Assembly: GCA_007128755.1 (NCBI GenBank)
Contig: SKWV01000145.1
Span: 1 to 10,914 of the forward strand
DNA from: Trueperaceae bacterium
GTDB taxonomy: Bacteria > Deinococcota > Deinococci > Deinococcales > Trueperaceae
Direction of reading: 5' to 3'
Length of the DNA stretch: 10,914 nt
In this document: positions 1 through 6,327 of the stretch, piece after piece
Layout: every line of letters starts with the position of its first letter
Position numbering within the stretch: the stretch's first letter is position 1
Made by a program: the position numbers and the translations under genes
The notes under the pieces: generated by a model
What the model saw: only the letters and a program-made list of their open reading frames with translations
The model's database searches: none
What the model was told of the DNA's origin: nothing

Positions 1-2
1 CC

Positions 3-23
3 GGCGACGCTCGTAGCGCCGCC
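3..23 (-). terminator. Possible hairpin terminator after the fasciclin gene
   Basis: Read on the minus strand, 15 bases after the fasciclin stop codon, a 9-bp stem (GGCGGCGCT paired with AGCGTCGCC, one G-U wobble) closes a 3-base ACG loop. The window ends two bases later, so a following U-tract cannot be assessed. The position just after the last gene supports a terminator role, but short GC hairpins are common by chance in DNA this GC-rich. Confidence 0.4.
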
Positions 24-38
24 ATCGGGGTCGGGGGA

Positions 39-557
39 TTACTGCGGGGGCAGGATGACGGCGTCGATCACGTGCACGACACCGTTGCCGGCTTCGAGGT
101 CGACGGCGGTGACCGTCGCGGTGCCGTTCAGGACGACGTTGCCGTCGATGACTTCGACCGTGATCGGAGCGCCGTTGACGGTCTCGACGGTAGCGGTGCC
201 CATGCCGGCCTCGACCGCGGCCAGGACGTCGGCGGCCATCAGGTTGCCGGAGACGACGTGGTAGGTGAGGATCGCACCGAGATCATCGGAGGCGAGCAGT
301 TCCTCGGCCGTGATGCCGAGGGCTTCGAGGGCGTCGGCGAACGCGTCGTTCGTGGGCGCGAAGACGGTGAAGGGACCCTCGCCTTGCAGGACTTCGACCA
401 GATCAGCGGCCACGACGGCGGCGACGAGGGTGCTGAAGTCGTCGCTGCTGAGGGCGATGTCGACCACGGTGGCGGGCTTGTCGTGGCCGCTGCTCATGGC
501 AGCGCCGAATACGAGTCCGATGGTGAGGGCGAGAGCGATCAGGCTGCGTACGATCAT
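39..557 (-). CDS. Secreted single-domain fasciclin (FAS1) protein
   Basis: A 172-residue protein with an N-terminal signal peptide (hydrophobic residues 5-20, no lipobox cysteine) followed by one FAS1 domain filling the rest. The two conserved FAS1 stretches are visible: FTVFAPTNDAF at 63-73, with YHVVSG at 99-104, and NGVVHVIDAVILPP at 158-171. FAS1 proteins are extracellular adhesion or matrix proteins; the exact ligand cannot be read from sequence. The length is typical of bacterial MPB70-like single-domain members. The ATG is supported by a good GGAGG Shine-Dalgarno sequence six bases upstream. The gene follows a histidine kinase gene by 152 bases, and that gap contains its own promoter-like patch, so it may be transcribed separately and possibly controlled by the upstream regulator. 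The protein is very acidic and has no cysteine. Family assignment is secure; role is inferred. Confidence 0.94.
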   Translation of the reverse strand: MIVRSLIALALTIGLVFGAAMSSGHDKPATVVDIALSSDDFSTLVAAVVAADLVEVLQGEGPFTVFAPTNDAFADALEALGITAEELLASDDLGAILTYHVVSGNLMAADVLAAVEAGMGTATVETVNGAPITVEVIDGNVVLNGTATVTAVDLEAGNGVVHVIDAVILPPQ

Positions 558-709
558 GTGGTTCCTCCATGGCTCGCCGACGATCGAGCGTCGGTCGAGG
601 TGGGACGCGTTCGCCCGTGGTGCCGTGCCCGGATTGGCGCGGCGGCGGAGGCGGGTGCGTCGACAGGAGGAAGCGTACGCGATAAGGGTTTGTACAATGT
701 TTGTCTAGG
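558..709 (-). promoter_or_regulatory. Intergenic region with candidate fasciclin promoter
   Basis: This 152-base gap separates the histidine kinase stop from the fasciclin start. On the minus strand TAGACA (707-702, five of six matches to the -35 consensus) is followed after exactly 17 bases by TATCGC (684-679, a weak -10). The 680-710 stretch is conspicuously AT-richer than anything around it. Transcription from here would give a leader of roughly 110 bases, ending in the GGAGG ribosome-binding site at the fasciclin start. A small CCGACG/CGTCGG hairpin lies in the leader near 577-595. The -35 match is good and the -10 poor, which would fit an activator-dependent promoter. Confidence 0.45.
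688..704 (-). promoter_or_regulatory. Direct repeat ACAAAC-N5-ACAAAC, possible OmpR-family regulator site
   Basis: On the minus strand ACAAAC occurs at 704-699 and again at 693-688, separated by ATTGT, so the repeats start 11 bases apart, one helical turn. Tandem half-sites with an 11-bp period are the usual target of OmpR/PhoB-type winged-helix regulators, and genes for such a regulator and its kinase lie immediately upstream. The repeats overlap the candidate -35 element and spacer of the fasciclin promoter. The block also contains the 8-bp palindrome TTGTACAA (690-697), so a dimeric repressor operator is an alternative reading. Confidence 0.35.
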
Positions 710-1906
710 CTACGGTCTCTCCGGTGCTCGGTGCGCCGGCCGTCCTCCGCCGGTCTCGATCGCCGCCGGCAGCGTGAACCAGAAGACGCTCCCGCCCCCC
801 ACGCGCCCCTCCAGGCCGATCTCTCCGCCCTGACGCTCGACCAGCTCCTTGGCGATGGTGAGGCCGATGCCGCTGCCGACGCCGTCGCTGGCGCTGCGCG
901 CGGCGTCGCCGCGCACGAAGCGTCGGAACACCGCGTCGCCGATCTCCGGCGGCACGCCCGCGCCCGTGTCGCGGACCTCGAGGCGCACCCGTGAAGGCGT
1001 GGGGAGGACGGCGACCTCGACGCTCCCACCGCTCGGCGTGTGGCGCAGGGCGTTGCCGAGCAGGTTCTCGAGCACCTGGGCGAAGCGGGCGGGATCGGCC
1101 AACACCCGCACGCTCGGCGCTACCGCGTCGAACCCGAGCGTCACGCCACGCTCCTCGAAGCGCGGGCCGAACGCGGCGACGCTCGTGCTCACGAGGTCGC
1201 CCGCGGCGTGGGCGCCCGGCCGCACCGCCACCTCGCCCGCGTCGAGGCGCGAGAGCAAGCTCAGGTCCTCCACGAGGCGCTCGAGCCGGTCGAGCTGGCG
1301 CCGGAAGGCCCCCGTGGTCTCGGCGTCCACCTCGAAGACCCCGTCCTCGAGACCCTCGAGGTACCCGCGCAGGTTCGACAGCGGCGTCCGGATCTCGTGC
1401 GCCAGGTCGCCCACGAGCTGCTGCCGCCGGCTCTCGCTCTCGTCGAGCGCCCGCGCCATCGTGTTGAACGACCGCGCCACCGCGCCGATCTCCCCTACGG
1501 CGCCGGTGTCGAGGCGCTCGTCGTAGCGTCCGCTCGCGATCTTCCGGCTGGCCACGTCCATCGCCAGGAGCGGCGTCACGATCCTGCGCGTCACGAACAC
1601 GCCGACCACCGCGGTGGCCGCCGCCGCGGCGACGAAGGCCCACGTCAGCGACGACGTGAACGCCCGGCGGTACTGGACGCTCAGGTCGGCGGCCATGGCG
1701 GGGTCGTCCCGCCGATGCGGGTCGAGTCGCGCCATCTGCTCCAGGTGACGATCGAGGAAGACGGGGGCGATCGCCTCCCCCGCCGTGAACGCCGTGACGG
1801 TCGCGATCCCCACCACCACCAGGTACGACGCGACCAGGCGCCAGCCGAGGCTGGAACGGAGCGTCGCCGCGAGCGGACCGAGCCTACTCGAGCGCGTACC
1901 CGACAC
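710..1906 (-). CDS. Sensor histidine kinase, HAMP/HisKA/HATPase (BaeS/MprB-like)
   Basis: Membrane sensor kinase of about 398 residues. Order of parts: transmembrane segment at about 22-42, a short extracytoplasmic loop of about 40 residues with no recognised sensor fold, second transmembrane segment at about 85-105, a HAMP linker, the dimerisation H-box DLAHEIRTPLS with phospho-acceptor His170, an N-box ENLLGNALRH at 280-289, the ATP-lid motif DTGAGVP from 313 and GVGSGIGLTIAKEL from 342. All residues for autophosphorylation are present. The reading frame is open well upstream with no ATG before the first membrane segment; I chose the GTG at 1906, which overlaps the end of the regulator gene by 23 bases and has a weak GGACGG in front. 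This overlap and order indicate co-transcription and partnership with that regulator. The stimulus is unknown; small-loop kinases of this type often sense envelope stress. Confidence 0.93.
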   Translation of the reverse strand: MSGTRSSRLGPLAATLRSSLGWRLVASYLVVVGIATVTAFTAGEAIAPVFLDRHLEQMARLDPHRRDDPAMAADLSVQYRRAFTSSLTWAFVAAAAATAVVGVFVTRRIVTPLLAMDVASRKIASGRYDERLDTGAVGEIGAVARSFNTMARALDESESRRQQLVGDLAHEIRTPLSNLRGYLEGLEDGVFEVDAETTGAFRRQLDRLERLVEDLSLLSRLDAGEVAVRPGAHAAGDLVSTSVAAFGPRFEERGVTLGFDAVAPSVRVLADPARFAQVLENLLGNALRHTPSGGSVEVAVLPTPSRVRLEVRDTGAGVPPEIGDAVFRRFVRGDAARSASDGVGSGIGLTIAKELVERQGGEIGLEGRVGGGSVFWFTLPAAIETGGGRPAHRAPERP

Positions 1907-2573
1907 CGCGCACCGTCCGCACGAGACCGTCGGCCCCGGCGGCCACGAGCTTCTGGCGCAGGTTCGAGACGTGGACGTCGACGACGCGCCCCACGCCCGT
2001 CGCCTCCGGTCCCCACACGCGATCGACCAGCTCGTCGCGGGTGAACACCCGTTGCGGCGCCCGCGCGAGTGTGTGCAGCAGATCGAACTCGAGGGTCGTG
2101 AGGGGCACGAGCTCCTCACGCACGCTGACGCGGCGCGACGACGGATCGACTTCGAGGTTGCCCAGAACGATCGCCATGTCGGTCTCGTCGGGCTCGCGGA
2201 CGTTGCGCCGCAGCACCGCGCGCACGCGCGCCACGAGCTCGCGGGGGCTGAACGGCTTGGTGACGTAGTCGTCCGCGCCGATCTCGAGGCCCAGGACGCG
2301 GTCGCTCTCCTCCGTGCGCGCCGTCAGCAGGATCACCGGCACGCGCGAGGTGCGCCGGAGGCGCTCGAGCACCGTGCGTCCGTCGAGCCGCGGGAGCATC
2401 CAGTCGAGCACCACGAGGTCGGGCGAGTCGGTCATCGCGCTCCGTAACCCGGACTCGCCATCGTGCTCGGCGAGCACCTCGTACCCCTCGCGCTCGAGGT
2501 ACGCCCGCACGAGGCGGACGACGTCGACGTCGTCTTCGACCACGAGCACGCGTTGCGTCACCGCTACCCCCAT
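1884..2573 (-). CDS. OmpR/PhoB-family response regulator
   Basis: DNA-binding response regulator of about 229 residues. The receiver domain (residues 7-120) shows the acidic pair Asp14-Asp15, phospho-acceptor Asp57 in VVLDWMLP, the switch threonine Thr84 in ILLTAR and Lys106 in YVTKPFSP. A C-terminal winged-helix domain follows, with LTTLEFDLLHTLARAP, RDELVDRVWG, VDVHVSNLRQKL and the closing VRGVGYALE. It would be phosphorylated by the kinase whose gene overlaps its 3' end. The start is uncertain: the ATG at 2573 has no clear ribosome-binding site; a GTG at 2561, right at the receiver core, has GGGGGT five bases upstream and may be the true start; a GTG at 2612 lies ten bases after a TGATACCGT promoter-like motif. 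The gene starts 78 bases after hutH, so partial read-through from hut is possible. Confidence 0.93.
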   Translation of the reverse strand: MGVAVTQRVLVVEDDVDVVRLVRAYLEREGYEVLAEHDGESGLRSAMTDSPDLVVLDWMLPRLDGRTVLERLRRTSRVPVILLTARTEESDRVLGLEIGADDYVTKPFSPRELVARVRAVLRRNVREPDETDMAIVLGNLEVDPSSRRVSVREELVPLTTLEFDLLHTLARAPQRVFTRDELVDRVWGPEATGVGRVVDVHVSNLRQKLVAAGADGLVRTVRGVGYALE

Positions 2574-2622
2574 CGAGCGCGGCGTCGTCGGTCCTGCCGG
2601 CGAAGCGCGCACGCTCGTCGCA

Positions 2623-2631
2623 ACGGTATCA
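2623..2631 (-). promoter_or_regulatory. Candidate extended -10 promoter for regulator/kinase pair
   Basis: The minus-strand sequence TGATACCGT fits an extended -10 (TGn followed by TAnnnT) in the 78-base gap between hutH and the regulator gene. No -35-like hexamer is present 17 bases upstream (CCGCGG there). Transcription would begin near 2616, a few bases before the possible GTG start at 2612 and about 45-55 bases before the ATG at 2573 or GTG at 2561. Confidence 0.3.
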
Positions 2632-2634
2632 GGC

Positions 2635-2653
2635 GACCCGCGTGGCCGCGGTC
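2635..2653 (-). terminator. Weak hairpin at the hutH stop codon
   Basis: On the minus strand GACCGCG pairs with CGCGGGTC (one bulged G) around a GCCA loop. The stem begins inside the hutH stop codon. There is no U-tract after it. It could attenuate transcription between hutH and the downstream regulator gene, or simply be a chance structure in GC-rich DNA. Confidence 0.22.
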
Positions 2654-4193
2654 ACGCCAGCGGCCCCGCCGCCGCCTCGGCCGCGCGCACCAGCTCGCCC
2701 GAGCGCACCAGGTGCCGCACCCGATCGAGCCCCGGGCGCAGGTAGAGGTCGCGGTCGAGGTAGGGGAGCTCCTGCCGCACCCGCGCGTAGGCCGCGCCGG
2801 CCCCACGGCCGGGGGTGAGCGGCGCGTGGAAGTCGAGCGCCTGGGCCGCCGACATGACCTCGATCGCGATCACCCACGACGCGTTGTCGAGGATGCTCCG
2901 CGCCTTGCGGCACGCGATCGTCCCCATCGACACGTGGTCCTCCTGGTTCGCGCTCGTCGGGATCGAGTCGACCGACGCCGGGTGGGCGAGCACCTTGTTC
3001 TCGCTCACCAGGGCCGCGGCCGTGTACTGGCTGATCATCAGGCCCGAGTGCAGCCCGCCGTCGGGTGCCAGGAACGCCGGCAGGCCCGAGAGCGCGGGGT
3101 TCAGCATCTGCTCGACGCGGCGCTCGGAGATGTTGGCGAGCTCCGCCAGGGCGATGCCGACGTAGTCGCCGGCCAGCGCGAGCGGCTCGCCGTGGAAGTT
3201 CCCGGCCGAGATCACGCGCGCCTCGTCGGCGAACACCAGCGGGTTGTCGGTCACCGACGCCATCTCGATGTCGAGGACGCCGCGGGCATGCCGGAGGGCG
3301 TCGCGCACGGCGCCGTGCACCTGCACGACCGCGCGCAGCGAGTAGGCGTCCTGGACCTTGTCGCACGCCGCGTGCGACGCGTTGATCTCGGAGTCGGCGA
3401 GCAGCCGCGTGAGGTTGTCGGCCACGAGGATCGCGCCGGGGTGCGGGCGCAGCCGCGCGACCGCGGGATCGAACGGCCGGTGGCTGCCGCGCAGCGCCTC
3501 GACCGACATCGCCGCCGCCACGTCGGCGCTCGCCACGAGCGTGGCGGCGTCCGCGAGGACGAGCGCCAGCAGGCTGCCCATCGCCTGCGTGCCGTTGACC
3601 AGCGCGAGCCCTTCCTTGGCCTCCAACACGATCGCCTCGAGCCCGAGCTCGGCGAGGACCTCGGCCGCCTCGCGCACGGCGCCGCCGTACTCGACCTCGC
3701 CCTCGCCGATGACCGCCATCGCCAGGTGCGCGAGCGGCGCCAGGTCGCCCGAGGCGCCCACCGAGCCCTGCGACGGGACGATCGGGTGCACGCCGGCCTC
3801 CAGGAAGCGCAGCAACCGCTCCACGACCAGCGGACGGATGCCCGAGGCCCCCAACGCGAGCGACTGCGCCCGCAGCAGCAGCATGCCGCGCACGACCTCG
3901 CGGTCGAACGGCTCGCCCACACCGATGGCGTGCGAGAGCACCAGGTTGCGCTGCAGCTCGAGCAGGTGCTCGGGGCCGATGCGGACGTCCTGGAAGCGGC
4001 CGAAGCCGGTGTTGACGCCGTAGACGGGCTCGCCGCTCGCCACGATGCGATCCACGACGTCGCGGCTCGCGATCATGCGCGCCCGTGCGTCGTCGTCGAT
4101 CCTGACGCGCCGGCCGCGGCGGACCACGTCGACGAACTCCTCCAACGCGAGGGCGCCGCCGATGGCGAGCACACCCTGCGGCCCGTCCGTCAC
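2652..4193 (-). CDS. hutH: Histidine ammonia-lyase (histidase)
   Basis: Catalyses the first step of histidine degradation, non-oxidative removal of ammonia from L-histidine to give trans-urocanate, in the cytoplasm (EC 4.3.1.3). The 513-residue length matches the family. The Ala147-Ser148-Gly149 triad in GSVGASGDLAPLAHL cyclises to the MIO electrophile. Other active-site signatures are the Tyr58 motif YGVNTGFG (58-65), SHAIG (87-91) around His88, and the C-terminal SANQEDHVSMG. The GTG start at 4193 is well supported: it overlaps the hutI stop as GTGA and is preceded by GGAGG seven bases upstream. It is the last gene of the hut operon although it encodes the first enzyme. No inactivating change is visible; related lyases acting on Phe or Tyr share the fold, but the complete hut context makes histidase the clear call. 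Confidence 0.97.
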   Translation of the reverse strand: MTDGPQGVLAIGGALALEEFVDVVRRGRRVRIDDDARARMIASRDVVDRIVASGEPVYGVNTGFGRFQDVRIGPEHLLELQRNLVLSHAIGVGEPFDREVVRGMLLLRAQSLALGASGIRPLVVERLLRFLEAGVHPIVPSQGSVGASGDLAPLAHLAMAVIGEGEVEYGGAVREAAEVLAELGLEAIVLEAKEGLALVNGTQAMGSLLALVLADAATLVASADVAAAMSVEALRGSHRPFDPAVARLRPHPGAILVADNLTRLLADSEINASHAACDKVQDAYSLRAVVQVHGAVRDALRHARGVLDIEMASVTDNPLVFADEARVISAGNFHGEPLALAGDYVGIALAELANISERRVEQMLNPALSGLPAFLAPDGGLHSGLMISQYTAAALVSENKVLAHPASVDSIPTSANQEDHVSMGTIACRKARSILDNASWVIAIEVMSAAQALDFHAPLTPGRGAGAAYARVRQELPYLDRDLYLRPGLDRVRHLVRSGELVRAAEAAAGPLA

Positions 4194-5422
4194 GCCACCC
4201 CCTCCGAGGCCACGGGCCGGCCGCCGATCCAGATCGCCAACGTGCCCGGCCTGCCGAAGCCCGCGACGAGGTCGCGCCAGTCGGCGCTCGGCAGCACCAC
4301 GAAGTCGGCATGACACCCCGGCACGATCCGGCCGACGTGACGGCGCCCGAGCGCGGCCGCGGCGTTGACGGTGCCCGCCACGAGCGCCTCGTCCGGTCGG
4401 AGGCCGTTGAGGCGGACGGCCAGCGCCAGCGCGAGCGAGGTGGAGTAGAGCGGGCTCGAGCCCGGATTGAGGTCGGAGGCGACGGCCACCGCGGCGCCCG
4501 CGTCGATGAGCGCGCGTCCGGGGGCGTGACGCAGCCCCAGCTCGAGCGACGCGCCCGGCAGGAGCGTGGCGATCGTGGGCGAATGGGCGAGCGCCGCGAT
4601 CTGCTCGGCCCCCGACGCCTCGAGGTGGTCGACCGAGCGGGCGCCGAGCTCGACGCCGAGCTCGACGCCACCCAGCACCTCGAACTGATCCGCGTGCAGC
4701 GTGGTGGCGAGACCGTGCGCCAACGCCGCCTCGAGGATCCTGCGCGCCTCCTCGAGCGTGAACGCCTCGCGCTCGACGAAGACGTCGACGCGCGCCGCCA
4801 GCCGCCGCCGGGCGACCTCGGGCACCAGGCGCTGCACGACGTCGTCGACGTACGCCGCGCGCCCCTCGGGCGGCGGCACGTGCAGGAGCAGGGTCGGCAC
4901 GATCCGGGCCGGGGTGCGCTTCGTGAGGACGTCGATCGCCTCGAGCGACCGCAGCTCCGCCTCGACCGAGCCGCCGTAGCCCGACTTGACCTCGATGGTC
5001 GTGGCGCCCGACCGGAGGAGCGCGTCGGCGCGCGTGAGCGCCGAGCGCACCAGCGCCTGCTCGTCGGCGGCGGCCGTGGCGGCCATCGTGCTGCGGATCC
5101 CGCCGCCGCGCTCCAGGATCGTCTCGTAGGCGTCGCCGCGGCTGCGCGCCTCGAAGTCGTCGAGCCGATCGCCGCCCCAGAGCAGGTGCGTGTGCGAGTC
5201 CACCAGGCCCGGCACCACGGCGCAGCCGCCCACGTCGGCCACGCGACGCGCCGTGCCGGTCCACTGGGCCGCCGGCCCCACCCAGTCGATGCGGCCGTCG
5301 CGGACGGCGAACGCCGCGTCGCGCACGACCTCGATGCGGCCGTGCTCGGCGCCGCGGAGCGGACCCGGCTCCAGGGCGGTCGCGAGCTGCGAGATGCCCG
5401 TCACCAGCAGGTCGGCGGTCAT
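4190..5422 (-). CDS. hutI: Imidazolonepropionase
   Basis: Third enzyme of histidine degradation: hydrolyses 4-imidazolone-5-propionate to N-formimidoyl-L-glutamate (EC 3.5.2.7). The 410-residue length is normal for this metal-dependent amidohydrolase. Metal ligands are visible as His77 and His79 in PGLVDSHTHLLWGGDR, His243 in LHADQF, His266 in SVDHLE and Asp317 in ASDLNPGSSP. The substrate-binding stretch TTIEVKSGYG (151-160) is intact. The ATG at 5422 overlaps the hutG stop as ATGA, and GGTGG lies about six bases before it; its own stop overlaps the hutH start as GTGA, indicating translational coupling on both sides. A 12-bp unit repeated just over twice near 4643-4669 encodes VELGVELG but adds no residues relative to the usual family pattern as I recall it. 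Confidence 0.97.
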   Translation of the reverse strand: MTADLLVTGISQLATALEPGPLRGAEHGRIEVVRDAAFAVRDGRIDWVGPAAQWTGTARRVADVGGCAVVPGLVDSHTHLLWGGDRLDDFEARSRGDAYETILERGGGIRSTMAATAAADEQALVRSALTRADALLRSGATTIEVKSGYGGSVEAELRSLEAIDVLTKRTPARIVPTLLLHVPPPEGRAAYVDDVVQRLVPEVARRRLAARVDVFVEREAFTLEEARRILEAALAHGLATTLHADQFEVLGGVELGVELGARSVDHLEASGAEQIAALAHSPTIATLLPGASLELGLRHAPGRALIDAGAAVAVASDLNPGSSPLYSTSLALALAVRLNGLRPDEALVAGTVNAAAALGRRHVGRIVPGCHADFVVLPSADWRDLVAGFGRPGTLAIWIGGRPVASEGVA

Positions 5423-6327
5423 GATGCCACCGCCGCGAGGACGTCGAGCGCCAGTCGGGCCGACACCAGCGACGAGAGGCCGCTCGGGTCGAGGGGCGGC
5501 GCGAGCTCGACCAGATCGACGCCGACCACGGTGTTGCGCTCGGCCGTGGCGCGTACCAGCTCGCGCACCGTGCGGTAGTCGAGCCCGTCGACCTCCGGCG
5601 AGCTCGTGCCGGCGAGGACCGACGGGTCGAAGACGTCGAGGTCGATCGACAGGTAGACGCGCCGACCGGAGGGCAAGCGCTCCACGCCGTCCCCAGGCGC
5701 GTCCAGCTCGTGCGCCTGCACCAGCTCGTGACCGCGCTCTCGCGCCGCCGCGAGCGCCTCTGGGTCCGTCCGCAGGCCACGCAGGCCGAGGACGGTGATC
5801 ACGCCCAGGTTCGGCAGGTCCTCCGCGGCGCGGCGGAACGGGCTCGAGTTCGAGTGCCGCGTGCCGTCGCGCACGTCGGTGTAGTCGAGGTGGGCGTCGA
5901 GCTGGACGACGTCGAGGTCGTCGACGTCGTCGAAGGCGCGCAGGAGCGGGTAGGTGACGCTGTGGTCCCCGCCGAGGAAGAGCGGCAGGTCGACGCGTTC
6001 GCGCAGCGCGCGCGCCGCCGCCTCGATGCGCTCGCGCGCGACGGCGTCCTCGAGGCTCGGCAGCTCGACGTCGCCGGCGTCGACCAACTCGAGGCCGGCG
6101 AGCAGCGTGCGTCCTGTCTCGAGGTCGTGGAAGCCCTCCGGCGGGAGGGCGTAGCGCAGCGACGCCTCGCGCAGCGCGCGGGGACCGAAGCGGGCTCCGG
6201 CGCGGAAGCCTCCGGCGATGTCGAACGGGACCCCCAAGACGCCCACCTGCGCGCGCCACGACTCGGCGAGCGAGCGGTGCGGCGCGCGGGCGAAGGTGGC
6301 GATGGCGGCGTAGGGCTGCGGGCTCAT
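5419..6327 (-). CDS. hutG: Arginase-family formimidoylglutamase
   Basis: A ureohydrolase-fold enzyme of 302 residues. The binuclear manganese ligands are all present: His122 in GGDHS, Asp144, His146 and Asp148 in QLDAHLDYTD, and Asp229 and Asp231 in SIDLDVFDPS. Located between hutU and hutI with 4-base overlaps at both ends, it is best read as formimidoylglutamase (EC 3.5.3.8), splitting N-formimidoyl-glutamate into glutamate and formamide and finishing the pathway. The metal-site motifs alone do not separate it from agmatinase or guanidinobutyrase, so substrate is assigned from context; the absence of any other hutG or hutF candidate here strengthens it. The ATG at 6327 has a clear GGGAGG ribosome-binding site and overlaps the hutU stop. 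Confidence 0.9.
   Translation of the reverse strand: MSPQPYAAIATFARAPHRSLAESWRAQVGVLGVPFDIAGGFRAGARFGPRALREASLRYALPPEGFHDLETGRTLLAGLELVDAGDVELPSLEDAVARERIEAAARALRERVDLPLFLGGDHSVTYPLLRAFDDVDDLDVVQLDAHLDYTDVRDGTRHSNSSPFRRAAEDLPNLGVITVLGLRGLRTDPEALAAARERGHELVQAHELDAPGDGVERLPSGRRVYLSIDLDVFDPSVLAGTSSPEVDGLDYRTVRELVRATAERNTVVGVDLVELAPPLDPSGLSSLVSARLALDVLAAVAS

Noticed and set aside
690..698. TACAAT on the plus strand (693-698), a near-consensus -10 within the TTGTACAA palindrome.
   Set aside because: No credible plus-strand gene lies downstream; it runs antisense into the kinase gene. An antisense RNA cannot be ruled out but nothing else supports one.
72..833. 253-codon plus-strand frame opposite the fasciclin gene and the kinase 3' end.
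   Set aside because: It crosses an intergenic region with a promoter-like patch and has shadow composition; the minus strand carries a signal peptide and FAS1 motifs.
2463..4313. 616-codon open frame on the plus strand opposite hutH.
   Set aside because: It mirrors hutH codon positions in very GC-rich DNA, is dominated by Arg/His/Ala/Val/Asp low-complexity stretches and shows no domain; the minus-strand frame encodes a complete histidase.
4643..4669. 12-bp tandem repeat (GCCGAGCTCGAC, just over two copies) inside hutI.
   Set aside because: It encodes VELGVELG at a place where, as I recall the family, imidazolonepropionases already carry a similar ELA-x-ELG pattern of equal length, so it looks like chance codon convergence rather than an expansion.
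4310..5578. 422-codon open frame on the plus strand opposite hutI and the 3' end of hutG.
   Set aside because: It spans two well-supported genes on the other strand and reads as Arg/Asp/Gly/Val-rich shadow sequence without recognisable structure.
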